Below are positions 16,730-25,062 of a stretch of DNA of 42,629 bases, piece by piece. Position numbers and translations under genes: made by a program. This DNA is from an uncultured Thiotrichaceae bacterium (GTDB taxonomy: Bacteria; Pseudomonadota; Gammaproteobacteria; Thiotrichales; Thiotrichaceae), in assembly GCA_902727985.1 (NCBI GenBank), contig CACVAY010000151.1, positions 1-42,629 on the forward strand, read 5' to 3'. Under the pieces are notes generated by a model that made no database searches, had not been told where the DNA came from, and saw only the letters and a program-made list of their open reading frames with translations. How positions within the stretch are numbered: position 1 is the stretch's first letter; the number at the start of each line of letters is the position of its first letter.

Positions 16730-17206
16730 TTAGAGGCGCGTATTTTGATGTAATACATATCGTTTATTTTTCTGGTTCGTTGTGAACTTCTTTTCATAAC
16801 TGATATTTTGTTTTTCCAGCAGAGACAAGATTCTTTTTTCTGTTTTTGCACCGAGCGCTATATTTTCGATATGTCCATTTTCAATGAATACCAGTGCGGG
16901 CGTTGTTCCCATAACTCCCATTTGATGTGCGAGTTCAGCATGCTTAACGGCATCGATTTTGGCTAAATCATTACGCTCTTGAGATAATTTATCGACAATA
17001 TGCGTCATATTTGGGCATGTGCCACATTGCGGCGCCCAGAAGTACAGGCTATAGCGTTTATTTTTCAATAAGTTGTCTGACACCAGCCCCTCTAGCTCTG
17101 GTGCTTTCTTGCCACAGCTACGACGGCTGACTAACAACGGATATAGTTGAAATAGCAATAGCATTGCCATCATCAGTGTTGCAAAAAGAATAAGAAGAGG
17201 CGTCAT
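16730..17206 (-). CDS. Membrane-anchored thioredoxin-like protein
   Basis: Thiol-disulfide protein anchored by an N-terminal hydrophobic span (about residues 3-26). The thioredoxin fold follows from about 40. The active site is Cys61-x-x-Cys64 in WAPQCGTCP, in the same place relative to the fold as the WCGPC of thioredoxin, and the conserved cis-Pro follows Thr in GTTPALVF at about 100-107. The basic cluster RRSCGKK after the span may point to the fold facing the cytoplasm, though a periplasmic location is equally common for this group. The C-terminal 20 residues are rich in Lys/Asn. A GGAG ribosome-binding site lies 7 bases before the ATG. Partners are not evident; it may be an orphan redox protein. 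Confidence 0.85.
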   Translation of the reverse strand: MTPLLILFATLMMAMLLLFQLYPLLVSRRSCGKKAPELEGLVSDNLLKNKRYSLYFWAPQCGTCPNMTHIVDKLSQERNDLAKIDAVKHAELAHQMGVMGTTPALVFIENGHIENIALGAKTEKRILSLLEKQNISYEKKFTTNQKNKRYVLHQNTRL

Positions 17207-17277
17207 GTAATCGCTCCATAAAGAAAGAACAAAAAAGATATAAAAATATTACGACTGACTTATCTTAGAGGATGTTT

Positions 17278-17544
17278 TTAATCGCTAGTACGGTAATCGT
17301 ATTCATTGAGATCAATGAGGTAGCGCCCTAATTCATATATAGCAATTCCCATTAATACCAACGTGAATAAACAGGTGAGTACGATAACCAGTAATCCGGC
17401 CATACTTTGTAGGCCTATTCCCAGTAAAAAGAACTGCCCTGACGTTTCTAAAGATTGTAAGGCTTGAAAAATTAATGTTGGAAGCGGGATTGCCGCAAAT
17501 AAGCAGGCGAGTCCGGTTTTAATATGGAATGTTTTCTTTTTCAT
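17278..17544 (-). CDS. Small two-span membrane protein, unknown function
   Basis: 88 residues, no family recognised. It has a Lys-rich start (MKKKTFHIK) and two hydrophobic spans (about residues 10-30 and 40-70, the latter long and containing GIGLQSMAGLLVIVLTCLF). A charged tail LIDLNEYDYRTSD should face the cytoplasm. Ribosome-binding site is weak. It lies upstream of the thioredoxin-like gene on the same strand with a 71-base gap, so they may share a transcript. Coding potential is supported by the amphipathic ends and reasonable codon use, not by homology I can name. Confidence 0.6.
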   Translation of the reverse strand: MKKKTFHIKTGLACLFAAIPLPTLIFQALQSLETSGQFFLLGIGLQSMAGLLVIVLTCLFTLVLMGIAIYELGRYLIDLNEYDYRTSD

Positions 17545-17671
17545 TTTTTAAGTACCCATGAGTAGCGAATTCTTGGGCAAGTCTCCTAGTTGGCTCTTCA
17601 TCTCAACAGGGTGTGATAAAGATTGATGTGATGGTTTTATGTTTATGATTATGTTCAACCCTTTCAGTATA

Positions 17672-17730
17672 TCGGGTCAAAATTGACCAGAAATGAATAT
17701 TGCGAGTTAATGAGTAAATGGCTCGGGTCA
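17672..17730. repeat. Direct repeat TCGGGTCA with dyad upstream of the next gene
   Basis: TCGGGTCA occurs at 17672-17679 and again at 17723-17730, 51 bases apart, close to five turns of the helix. The first copy is part of the dyad GGTCAA-AA-TTGACC (17675-17688), and the second is followed by TTTTGA, a weaker version. The second copy ends 37 bases before the ATG of the membrane protein gene. The phasing suggests a regulator binding both sites. No regulator is identified. Confidence 0.35.
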
Positions 17731-17767
17731 TTTTGATGCGGAGTAACTCTAAGAATAGGGCTAAATA

Positions 17768-18502
17768 ATGAATGTGCTACCCCTTTTAATCATCGCCGTT
17801 TCTTTTTTTGTGATTGTTTTAACAAGCTATGGATTAGCAAAATTTTTGAATATGAAACGTTCACATTTTCCTTGGGTTGCTGTTTCGTGGGGGATGGCTG
17901 TTGCAGCAGCCTATGCTATGTATGAAATTGGCTTGAATTATTTTAGTGTCGATGGGGTTGCTGTGTTTGCAGTGGGTTTCGGTACTCTATTTCTTATGTT
18001 TGTCAGTTTGTTACGTAGTGGCTTCATGGGAGCGGTGACGTTAATGATTGCTAGTGTGGCTGTCGGTATTTTGCTGTTAGGTGTAGGGTATTTTACCTTG
18101 GGGCAGGATGAAAAAGCTGAAGTGATAAGTTTGGCGACATCGTTGATGCCAGAATCAGAAGTCATTGGTCTGGATTTTGAAACCAGAGCTGTAGAAACGG
18201 TATCAGATAATGAGGAGGAGATATTTTTCTCTGAAAGTGATTTGCTGCCTATTGGAGCTGTCAAAGCAAAAAAGACAGTGGTTGTTTCACGCTCTTATAA
18301 AGAGGTGGAGAAAGAGCAAATAGGGCGTTTTAAAGGGTATAAAGTACGTATTACCAGGCGAGATAATAAGATTTTGAGAGGTACAATTATTGGCAAAGGC
18401 AGCAATAAATTGGTGATTAGCCATTACCTTGCTGAAGGTAACGGTCTTATTGAAGCACCTGTTAAGTTTTCTTCAATCAAAAAAATGGAAGTATATCGAT
18501 AG
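17768..18502 (+). CDS. Four-span membrane protein with C-terminal small beta domain, unknown
   Basis: 244 residues not matching a family I know. Four hydrophobic segments are visible (about 2-24, 36-52, 60-80 and 84-110). An acidic linker (about 135-165, with DNEEEIFFSESDLL) is followed by a basic segment, then a domain of about 65 residues (180-244). Its alternating strands (YKVRITRRDNKILRGTIIG, NKLVISHYL) look like a KOW/SH3- or Lsm-like small barrel. That comparison is from pattern only. The small domain and linker should be on the cytoplasmic side if the count of four is right. Phased repeats lie upstream. No neighbour suggests a pathway. Confidence 0.65.
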   Translation: MNVLPLLIIAVSFFVIVLTSYGLAKFLNMKRSHFPWVAVSWGMAVAAAYAMYEIGLNYFSVDGVAVFAVGFGTLFLMFVSLLRSGFMGAVTLMIASVAVGILLLGVGYFTLGQDEKAEVISLATSLMPESEVIGLDFETRAVETVSDNEEEIFFSESDLLPIGAVKAKKTVVVSRSYKEVEKEQIGRFKGYKVRITRRDNKILRGTIIGKGSNKLVISHYLAEGNGLIEAPVKFSSIKKMEVYR

Positions 18503-18526
18503 AAGACACAGAGGGCGTTTGTTTTT

Positions 18527-19108
18527 TTATCCTGCTGGCTTCCAGATGATAGAGTTCAACTTCCAGTTAGCAAGGATGTTTGGAGGTGGTACTTGTGTGT
18601 CAGGGGTGTCGGATGTACCTGAAAACACATAGAGGATATTCGGTGTTTTTGGCGCAAAGCAAAGTACTTTACCGGTTAATTCATCAGTGCCTGTGGTGCA
18701 TGCTTCTGTTTGTTCATAACTGTAAATATCACTGAAAATGGCCCCAATATTGTGCCCGAGGATATTTCCTACATGGGTAGATTGGATAATAATCGAATAG
18801 ATGAGTTTTTGATCTTGGTCGGGGTGTAAGATCAGAATTGGTTTTCCGTTTTCACTAATCCGGATTATACGACCGCCATCCACCTCTTTTTTATCAGTAA
18901 ATTCTTCTACACTGAAATCAGGAAAAGCTAGCGTAACCTGATGTATGTTAAACGGGGTCTGGGCATTAATGGGGCCGACACCATCAGCGGATAGTATGAT
19001 GTTTTGTTGAGGGGTGTTAGCAAGGGAATTGTTTGTGTCCGCTTTGTCATTTCCACATGCAGTCATGAATGTGCATAGCATGATCACAAGTATTTTCTTA
19101 ACGTCCAA
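18527..19108 (-). CDS. DUF1131/YfeY-like lipoprotein
   Basis: Predicted outer- or inner-membrane lipoprotein. The start is a TTG, supported by a strong AAGGAG six bases before it. The signal peptide ends in the lipobox FMTAC, with acylated Cys18. The mature part contains GVGPINAQTPF near residue 45 and ends LANWKLNSIIWKPAG. Both stretches resemble the corresponding parts of E. coli YfeY (RpoE-regulated lipoprotein, DUF1131) as I remember it. The 193-residue length also fits. I see no sigma-E-like promoter just upstream, so the E. coli mode of control is not shown here. Function of the family is unknown. Confidence 0.75.
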   Translation of the reverse strand: MDVKKILVIMLCTFMTACGNDKADTNNSLANTPQQNIILSADGVGPINAQTPFNIHQVTLAFPDFSVEEFTDKKEVDGGRIIRISENGKPILILHPDQDQKLIYSIIIQSTHVGNILGHNIGAIFSDIYSYEQTEACTTGTDELTGKVLCFAPKTPNILYVFSGTSDTPDTQVPPPNILANWKLNSIIWKPAG

Positions 19109-19132
19109 GTCTATCTCCTTATTTATTAGTCA

Positions 19133-19215
19133 TATGCCCTATTAAAGAGTAATGGGCATAATAGAAATGAACAGGCATCATGTGCTCACTTTTACTGTAC
19201 GCTAATTCTAGCGTA
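19133..19215. repeat. Two inverted repeats upstream of the lipoprotein gene
   Basis: TATGCCC (19133-19139) pairs with GGGCATA (19154-19160). TACGCTA (19198-19204) pairs with TAGCGTA (19209-19215) over a 4-base spacer. They lie within the 174 bases between the small acidic protein gene and the lipoprotein gene, both on the minus strand. A run of ten A (T on the minus strand) lies just before the second repeat on that strand, not after it, so it is not a normal terminator. They may be operators for the lipoprotein gene. Confidence 0.35.
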
Positions 19216-19282
19216 TCTGAGTAAAAAAAAAATACGGAATACAATGGGCGCCTTTTAATTTATTGGTTTGTTGAAATTTTAA

Positions 19283-19513
19283 TCAATCGAGAAGCTCGTC
19301 ATCAAAAACGTCAGTCAACTGACGATTCAAGGCGCGTTCTTCAAGAATATCTTCGATGTTTTTGCGCATCATGCGCGGTTTTGGTTTGGTGATTTTGATG
19401 TCAACTTCATCCATCTCTGCAAGTGGGTCAATTTCATCGATTTCATCAAATTCCAAGATAAGCGTGTCTTCTGGTTCGGCTGATTGTGGTGTTTTAGTAT
19501 CTTCGGTGTGCAT
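19283..19513 (-). CDS. Small acidic protein, PA3496-like
   Basis: 76 residues, strongly acidic at both ends with a basic centre (TKPKPRMMRKN) followed by IEDILEERALNRQL and DDELLD. This last arrangement (basic stretch, then I-E-D-x-L-E-E-R-x-L-x-x-Q-L, acidic end) recalls the PA3496 family of small pseudomonad proteins described as putative envelope-integrity proteins. Soluble and probably cytoplasmic. A GAGAG ribosome-binding site precedes the ATG. The family match is from memory and is tentative. Confidence 0.65.
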   Translation of the reverse strand: MHTEDTKTPQSAEPEDTLILEFDEIDEIDPLAEMDEVDIKITKPKPRMMRKNIEDILEERALNRQLTDVFDDELLD

Positions 19514-19689
19514 AGTGCTCTCTCAGTTATTATTGTTGTAGGGAGTTATCTTTTTTGGTTCTACCGTTCATTTAAAAAGGCCACTGATCGGTAATGAAAG
19601 TACTTACAAGAGTGAACTGCTGAGCGATCTAAGAAACGTGCTTAAATGAATCAGAGCCTCTATAAATAATTTTATAGTATAGATTGATT

Positions 19690-20271
19690 TTATGTGTGGA
19701 ATTTTTTTACATATTTTTCTGTTGCAATGCCGTCAAGTTTTACATCCCAAATATTTTCTGGGATGTATTCGAATGACTGAAAATCGTAAGCAAACCCCAT
19801 CAGATAGGGAGTTACATCTGTATTCTGTTTAAAAGCAAAAGTGCGGTCATAGTAACCGCCGCCCATTCCCAGACGATTTCCTCTGTCATCAAAACCGACC
19901 AGCGGTGTAATGACAAGATCCAGTTTTGTAACAGGAATAGCAGATTCTGGCGTTAATTCAGGTTCTAATATGCCAAATTCATTGGGTGTCAGTGGGTCAC
20001 CTAGTTGGTATTTAGCAAAATGCATTTTTATACCATCACTATGATCAATTACCGGTAGATAAAAATGTTTATCTATTGAGGATTGATTCAATAATGCTCT
20101 AGGGTCAGCTTCACCATTGATTGCCAGATAGAGGGCAACATATTTAGCTGTTTGGTAGATCTCAGATTTGTCGAGATGATCCAGAATACGCGTTGACTTT
20201 GCCTCTATTTCCACGTGTGTTAATTGTTTTCGTCGCTTTATTAACTCTCTTCGTTGCTGTGTTTTGTCCAT
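19690..20271 (-). CDS. fau: 5-formyltetrahydrofolate cyclo-ligase
   Basis: ATP-dependent conversion of 5-formyl-THF to 5,10-methenyl-THF in folate metabolism (YgfA/MTHFS). The 193-residue protein has the usual RRELIKRRKQL N-terminus. It has the ATP/folate-binding signature RLGMGGGYYDR near residue 132 and YLAINGEADPR at about 47-57. Length fits the family. The gene is 70 bases after the MltD-like gene on the same strand. In many relatives this gene follows 6S RNA and zapA; neither is seen here. Confidence 0.93.
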   Translation of the reverse strand: MDKTQQRRELIKRRKQLTHVEIEAKSTRILDHLDKSEIYQTAKYVALYLAINGEADPRALLNQSSIDKHFYLPVIDHSDGIKMHFAKYQLGDPLTPNEFGILEPELTPESAIPVTKLDLVITPLVGFDDRGNRLGMGGGYYDRTFAFKQNTDVTPYLMGFAYDFQSFEYIPENIWDVKLDGIATEKYVKKFHT

Positions 20272-20341
20272 TAGTTATATTCAATAGCGTTGATAGGTAT
20301 GATTCTACCCCGAAAACCTATTTGAAACTTTTTAACATTGA

Positions 20342-21544
20342 CTAAACAAATGATGCCCCCACAGAGGAATGCCGAACAATTTTCAAATGCTCGCCGACAA
20401 TAATTTTTGATGAGCGTAGACCGTTGGTTTTCATTATATTGTCGATGCTTGTGCCATACTTTTTGGCGATGGCGGTTAAGGTATCACCCGAACGAATTCG
20501 ATGAACCACCGTTTTTGCCGGAATTTCTGTCGTTTTTAATAAAGTTTGACTGGCTTTAATGAGATCCACATCCATGTGTCTATATGGTACGGGTCTTTGT
20601 GGTGTAGAAACGGCTGCATACATAGCGCTTTGCTCGTAAGGCATGCTTATCCCATATTTGGTTGGCTGGCTATAGAGTTCTTTGTAAGCAAATAAGCGAG
20701 GCACATACTGACGTGTCTCTTTTGGTAGACGTAAATGCCAATAGCTCGTCGGTTTCCCAAGGCGTTTGTTGCGTGCAATTTCGCGATGCACCCGGTTTTC
20801 TCCACAGTTGTAGGCAGCTAGTGAGAGTAACCAGTCACCGTTAAATTCTTGGTTTAAGTCTTGCAGATAATTGAGTGCGGCATTGGTTGCTAGTTTCGGA
20901 TTCATACGTGCATCGTAGGTACGTGTCTGGCGTAAACCATAGCGTCGACCTGTTTCCGGAATGAACTGCCAAAGGCCTGCAGCGTGTGCGTGTGAATAGG
21001 CGTTGGTTTTGTATGCACTTTCAACAAAAGGAAGTAATGCGATTTCCATCGGCATACCTCGGCGTTGAATTTCGCTGATGATATAGGGTAAATGTGGGCT
21101 GGCACGATGGGCCATGCGCTTCAAAGAAACAGGGCTTTTCGAGAATGAACGTATATAACGTTTCACTAAAGACTTGTTAGTATGTCTCGGTAAATTAAAC
21201 CCCCTATTGATACTCTGCCAGTTTTGACGATTTTGCGTTGCTTGGCGGAAATGATGATGGCGAGCCTTAGTTTTTTGGAAGGCTGCACCATTGCCTAAAC
21301 GTTGTGAGGGTGTAGGTTTGTGCCGTAACTGTTGCGCAAGCTGTATGGTATGTTTAGGACGAACGTGTACAGATGTCTTTTGCTCTCGCTGAATATAGAG
21401 TTTGTTTGGGGTCGCTTGTTGATTGGAATATACCGCCCCAGTTTCAGCTTTAGGAGTCGCTGCTGGGATGATGTTGCCAGAACATCCCCCTAAAATCGAT
21501 GACATCGTAGCCGTAGAAATGGCTAGTCCTTTTCTTGTTATCAT
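20342..21544 (-). CDS. mltD: MltD-like membrane-bound lytic murein transglycosylase
   Basis: Lipoprotein that cleaves peptidoglycan glycan strands to 1,6-anhydro products. Start chosen at the ATG four codons inside the frame, because the first codon would be a TTG overlapping the GGGG ribosome-binding site. A signal peptide leads to lipobox ILGGC (Cys21). A basic, His/Gln-rich linker of about 100 residues is unusual. The SLT domain begins near residue 130, with catalytic Glu in LLPFVESAYK, then AAGLWQFIPETGRRYGL and NWLLSLAAYNCGE-like WLLSLAAYNCGENR. A single LysM (about 348-393, RSGDTLTAIAKKYG) ends the protein; E. coli MltD has two. It is divergent from the yafS-like gene. Confidence 0.9.
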   Translation of the reverse strand: MITRKGLAISTATMSSILGGCSGNIIPAATPKAETGAVYSNQQATPNKLYIQREQKTSVHVRPKHTIQLAQQLRHKPTPSQRLGNGAAFQKTKARHHHFRQATQNRQNWQSINRGFNLPRHTNKSLVKRYIRSFSKSPVSLKRMAHRASPHLPYIISEIQRRGMPMEIALLPFVESAYKTNAYSHAHAAGLWQFIPETGRRYGLRQTRTYDARMNPKLATNAALNYLQDLNQEFNGDWLLSLAAYNCGENRVHREIARNKRLGKPTSYWHLRLPKETRQYVPRLFAYKELYSQPTKYGISMPYEQSAMYAAVSTPQRPVPYRHMDVDLIKASQTLLKTTEIPAKTVVHRIRSGDTLTAIAKKYGTSIDNIMKTNGLRSSKIIVGEHLKIVRHSSVGASFV

Positions 21545-21655
21545 TTTTTGCCCCAAATGTATTATTATTATGTCGGTTGTATAATTTTTTTTTAAAGACC
21601 GAGCAAAAAAATATGCAACAATGCCTCATAATTTACAAGTATTTTCTTCTAATCG

Positions 21656-22420
21656 GTGCCTAATTTGAATCATCTTCAACTTGGTGATGCTTGTCGAGAC
21701 TGGTATGAAAGTCCGGCGGGTGAATATGCTTTAGCGAGTCTTAATGACAGGCTGGAGGAGTATTTGTCTGAAATATTTGGATATTTCGCATTGGAAACGG
21801 GGGTGCTTATCGGCAAATCTCATTTTCTTGAGCACTCAAAAGTTAAGACGAATCTAACATTGGGTCGGGCAAATCAGCAAGGGGATATTGTGGCTGAAAT
21901 AGAACAGCTCCCTGTTGATTTTGATAGTGTTGATTTAGTCATTGGTAGCCATATTCTTGAATGTTCAGCCTTTCCTCATCAAGTGCTACGTGAAGTTGAT
22001 CGCGTTTTAGTTTCTCAAGGGCACTGTATATTAATCGGTTTCAATCCGATGGCTTGGTGGTTTGGACGACGTTCGTTTTGCAAAAGGGATGGCCAGAGTT
22101 CTCCAAGGTTTTATGGTGTTCATCAAGTGCGAGATTGGTTTTCTCTGCTTGGTTGGGAGATACAGCATACGTCTTATCACAGTTTCCGCCCGTCATTTTT
22201 ACGCGGAAAGGTTTTTGATCGTCTTGAAAATATGGAAAAATGGGGGCCTCTGTATTGGCCAATTTTTGGAAATATTTACATGATTCATGCTCGTAAGCTG
22301 GATGTGATTAGACCTCCAAGCAAAGTAAAATGGGAGTCTGCTGTTGCTGTATTGCCAGGGAAGGTGGCTATTAACCCAACGTCGCGCAGTTCGCATCAAC
22401 GAGGAAAACCATATGACTAA
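21656..22420 (+). CDS. Class I SAM-dependent methyltransferase, YafS-like
   Basis: Predicted cytoplasmic methyltransferase of the type found between mltD/gloB and rnhA in gammaproteobacteria (yafS). Features are an N-terminal Trp-rich part ([14 protein letters not shown]), a short SAM-binding region, [23 protein letters not shown] (cited in part, about residues 92-114), and [13 protein letters not shown] with Asn-Pro-Met-Ala. The classical G-x-G-x-G motif I is weak. The start is uncertain: a GTG opens the frame, a TTG follows three codons later, and neither has a good ribosome-binding site. Its end overlaps rnhA by eight bases. The substrate is unknown. Confidence 0.85.
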   Translation: MPNLNHLQLGDACRDWYESPAGEYALASLNDRLEEYLSEIFGYFALETGVLIGKSHFLEHSKVKTNLTLGRANQQGDIVAEIEQLPVDFDSVDLVIGSHILECSAFPHQVLREVDRVLVSQGHCILIGFNPMAWWFGRRSFCKRDGQSSPRFYGVHQVRDWFSLLGWEIQHTSYHSFRPSFLRGKVFDRLENMEKWGPLYWPIFGNIYMIHARKLDVIRPPSKVKWESAVAVLPGKVAINPTSRSSHQRGKPYD

Positions 22421-22856
22421 TATTATTGAAATTTATACCGATGGTGCCTGTCGCGGAAACCCTGGCCCCGGTGGCTGGGGGGTGCTGTTGCGTACTGGAG
22501 GACATGAGAAAGAGCTTTATGGTTATCAAGAGGAGTCAACCAACAATCAAATGGAGTTGATGGCAGCAATTCGAGGTTTAGAAGCTTTAAAACGTCCTTC
22601 GCAAGTGGTTTTGACTACGGATTCACAGTACGTTCGTCAGGGTATTACTCAATGGATTCATGGCTGGAAGAAAAAAGGTTGGAAGACAGCAAACAAAAAG
22701 CCTGTAAAAAATAAAGAGCTTTGGCAGCGTCTTGATGCAGCGGCTAAAGATCATGATATGCAGTGGCATTGGGTGAAAGGCCATAGCGGACACGCCGAGA
22801 ATGAGCGTGTTGATGAGTTGGCGAATAAAGCCATTGATGAGAAGAAAATTTCATGA
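22413..22856 (+). CDS. rnhA: Ribonuclease HI
   Basis: Cleaves RNA in RNA-DNA hybrids. The four carboxylates are visible: Asp in [16 protein letters not shown] (residue 9-10), Glu in NNQMELMA (about 48), Asp in LTTDSQYV (about 70) and Asp in [10 protein letters not shown] (about 134), plus His in VKGHSGH. At 147 residues it is the standard length. The start [11 protein letters not shown] was chosen over a longer opening because CGAGGAAAACC lies before it and it overlaps the methyltransferase stop. It overlaps dnaQ by four bases on the same strand, so the three genes are one unit. In E. coli rnhA and dnaQ are divergent, so this arrangement differs. Confidence 0.97.
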   Translation: MTNIIEIYTDGACRGNPGPGGWGVLLRTGGHEKELYGYQEESTNNQMELMAAIRGLEALKRPSQVVLTTDSQYVRQGITQWIHGWKKKGWKTANKKPVKNKELWQRLDAAAKDHDMQWHWVKGHSGHAENERVDELANKAIDEKKIS

Positions 22857-23563
22857 CACGACAAATCGTTCTCGATACAGAAACAACGGGTATTAATCCT
22901 AAAGAAGGTCATCGAATGATCGAGATTGGTTGTGTGGAGATGATTGAACGCCGTGTGGCCAATAATGATTTTCATGAATACTTGCAACCCGATCGAGAGA
23001 TTGAAGAAGAGGCGATTGCGGTACATGGGATTACCAATGAGTTTCTAGTCGGTAAACCACGATTTACCGATGTGCTTGATGATTTTATGAATTATATAAA
23101 AGGTGCTGAGCTGGTTATCCACAATGCGCCGTTTGATGTTGGATTCCTCAATAACGAGTTGAAACTTGCGAATTCATCATGGGGATGTATCGAGGATCAT
23201 TGTACTGTGCTTGATACCTTGGTTATGGCTCGCAAGAAGTATCCTGGACAACGTAATAGCTTAGATGCCTTATGCAAACGTTTAGATGTGAGTAATGCAC
23301 ATCGTGAGTTGCATGGCGCTTTGCTGGATTCGCAGATTCTTGCTGATGTTTATTTGGCGATGACTGGCGGGCAAAAGAGTCTGATGTTGGATAGTGAGGT
23401 TGAGAACAATGATGATCAAACAGAAGTTTCCGCCATCCGTCGTTTGAATGCTGATCGAGGAACTTTACGAGTGGTGCAAGCGAATGCTGAGGAGATTGCT
23501 GCTCATGAAGAGCGTGTTAAGGCAATTACCGAAGCAGGTGGTCGTTGCTTGTGGTCTTCCTAA
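22853..23563 (+). CDS. dnaQ: DNA polymerase III epsilon subunit (proofreading exonuclease)
   Basis: DEDDh 3'-5' exonuclease of the replicase. Exo I is [11 protein letters not shown] (residues 6-16), Exo II is [11 protein letters not shown] (about 85-95) and Exo III is [18 protein letters not shown] (about 144-161) with the His and Asp. The C-terminal 45 residues (about 190-236) vary, as expected for the part that contacts alpha. At 236 residues it is close to E. coli (243). Its ATG overlaps the rnhA stop (ATGA), so translation is coupled. Confidence 0.96.
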   Translation: MTRQIVLDTETTGINPKEGHRMIEIGCVEMIERRVANNDFHEYLQPDREIEEEAIAVHGITNEFLVGKPRFTDVLDDFMNYIKGAELVIHNAPFDVGFLNNELKLANSSWGCIEDHCTVLDTLVMARKKYPGQRNSLDALCKRLDVSNAHRELHGALLDSQILADVYLAMTGGQKSLMLDSEVENNDDQTEVSAIRRLNADRGTLRVVQANAEEIAAHEERVKAITEAGGRCLWSS

Positions 23564-23621
23564 TTATAAGTGAATAGACTCGATCAAAAACTGACTGGCG
23601 AGTATTACAGGAATCATTGGT

Positions 23622-25007
23622 ATGAGTGTACAAAGAGAATCCATGCATGGCATGTGGTCAGGGCGACTGGCGTTCATCTTGGCTGCAACAGGTTCGGCTG
23701 TAGGTCTAGGGAATATTTGGAAATTTCCTTATATCGCAGGAGAGAACGGTGGCGGGGCGTTTGTCCTGTTGTATCTCTTTTGCATAGCCTTAATTGGTAT
23801 TCCTATTATGATGTCTGAGGTAATGCTTGGACGACGTGGTAGGCAGAATCCGATTAATACGATGCGTACACTCGCCTTAGAGGAAAATGCGCGACCCTCT
23901 TGGCATTGGTTAGGCTGGATGGGCGTCATTGCAGGCATATTGATTCTTTCCTATTACAGTGTGATTGCAGGTTGGGCTTTGTCCTACTTTAAAGATGCTG
24001 TTTTTGGCACCTTTGACGGAATTAGTGCAGAAACGGCAGGTAGCCACTTTGGTGGTTTGGTTGGTTCTTGGTGGGTGCTTTTACTGTGGCATACGCTATT
24101 TATGATGATGACCATGTTCGTGGTCTCTAAAGGTGTTCGGGGGGGATTAGAGCGGGCGGTTACTTTGTTGATGCCTGCATTGTTAGTCTTGTTATTGATC
24201 ATGGTGGGTTATGCCATGAAAAGCGGTGCATTTGCACAAGGGATGAGTTTTTTATTTGATGCAGATTTTTCTAAGTTGTCACCAGAATCCGCGTTAACTG
24301 CGATGGGACATGCTTTCTTTACCCTAAGTTTGGGGATGGGGGCAATTATGGTCTATGGCTCCTATTTGCCAGAAAAAGTCTCTATCTCTAAAGCGGTTAT
24401 TAGTATTGCCTTGGCTGATACGGCGGTTGCCTTGCTAGCAGGAATGGCTATTTTCCCGATTGTATTTGCCAATGGACTTGAACCAGGTTCCGGACCAGGT
24501 TTAATTTTTACTACATTGCCGATTGCTTTTGGGCAAATGCCATTTGGTGTGATATTCGCGTCCTTGTTCTTCTTGTTGCTGATCTTTGCGGCCTGGAGTT
24601 CTGCGATTTCTTTGGTTGAACCTGCTGTGGCATGGTTGATTGAGAAAACACATATTAGTCGTTTGCGGGCTTCTGTATTGATGGGGCTATTGACGTGGTT
24701 TATTGGTATTGGAACGGTTTTCTCATTTAATATCTGGGCAGAGGCGAAAGTAAGCGGAAAGACCTTCTTTGACTGGATGGATTACCTAACGGCGAATGTG
24801 ATGTTGCCTTTTGGTGGTGTTTTGATCGCTATTTTTGCTGCTTGGGTGATGCGTAAAGAAAGCTCATCTGATGAGTTGAAGATGGGAGCAATGGGGTATT
24901 CACTATGGCGTTTTCTAACGCGTTATCTAGCGATTATTTGTGTGCTTATAGTCATGATGAAGGTGACAGGCTTGCTTGATCTTGTACTGGCTAAAGCAGG
25001 TTTATAG
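23622..25007 (+). CDS. Neurotransmitter:sodium symporter (NSS/SNF) family transporter
   Basis: Na+-coupled amino-acid type transporter of the inner membrane with LeuT fold. TM1 carries the unwound signature AATGSAVGLGNIWKFPYIAGENGGGAF at about residues 19-45 (cited in part: GLGNIWKFPY). About 11-12 hydrophobic spans are present. The 461-residue length is in the bacterial range, near the shorter 11-span type. The start ATG has an AGGA about ten bases before it. An alternative Met lies seven codons in. It follows dnaQ by 58 bases on the same strand. The substrate cannot be told; amino acids are typical. Confidence 0.93.
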   Translation: MSVQRESMHGMWSGRLAFILAATGSAVGLGNIWKFPYIAGENGGGAFVLLYLFCIALIGIPIMMSEVMLGRRGRQNPINTMRTLALEENARPSWHWLGWMGVIAGILILSYYSVIAGWALSYFKDAVFGTFDGISAETAGSHFGGLVGSWWVLLLWHTLFMMMTMFVVSKGVRGGLERAVTLLMPALLVLLLIMVGYAMKSGAFAQGMSFLFDADFSKLSPESALTAMGHAFFTLSLGMGAIMVYGSYLPEKVSISKAVISIALADTAVALLAGMAIFPIVFANGLEPGSGPGLIFTTLPIAFGQMPFGVIFASLFFLLLIFAAWSSAISLVEPAVAWLIEKTHISRLRASVLMGLLTWFIGIGTVFSFNIWAEAKVSGKTFFDWMDYLTANVMLPFGGVLIAIFAAWVMRKESSSDELKMGAMGYSLWRFLTRYLAIICVLIVMMKVTGLLDLVLAKAGL

Positions 25008-25017
25008 ATTGGGCTCA

Positions 25018-25042
25018 GTGGGACAGTGATGATTCCTCCCAC
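25018..25042. terminator. Possible hairpin between convergent transporter and glycosyltransferase genes
   Basis: GTGGGA and TCCCAC flank a 13-base loop in the 55 bases between two convergent genes. The stem is short and no long T-run follows on either strand, so this is a weak candidate for a shared terminator. Confidence 0.3.
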
Positions 25043-25062
25043 CTACAAGCTTTTGATGTGTG

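Noticed and set aside
16636-16851. Lys-rich reading frame on the minus strand
   Set aside because: It overlaps the thioredoxin-like gene in another frame and the 29-codon gene on the other strand; composition looks like a shadow.
20272-20341. Possible 6S RNA next to the formyl-THF cyclo-ligase gene
   Set aside because: The gap is only 70 bases, far too short for 6S RNA, and zapA is absent.
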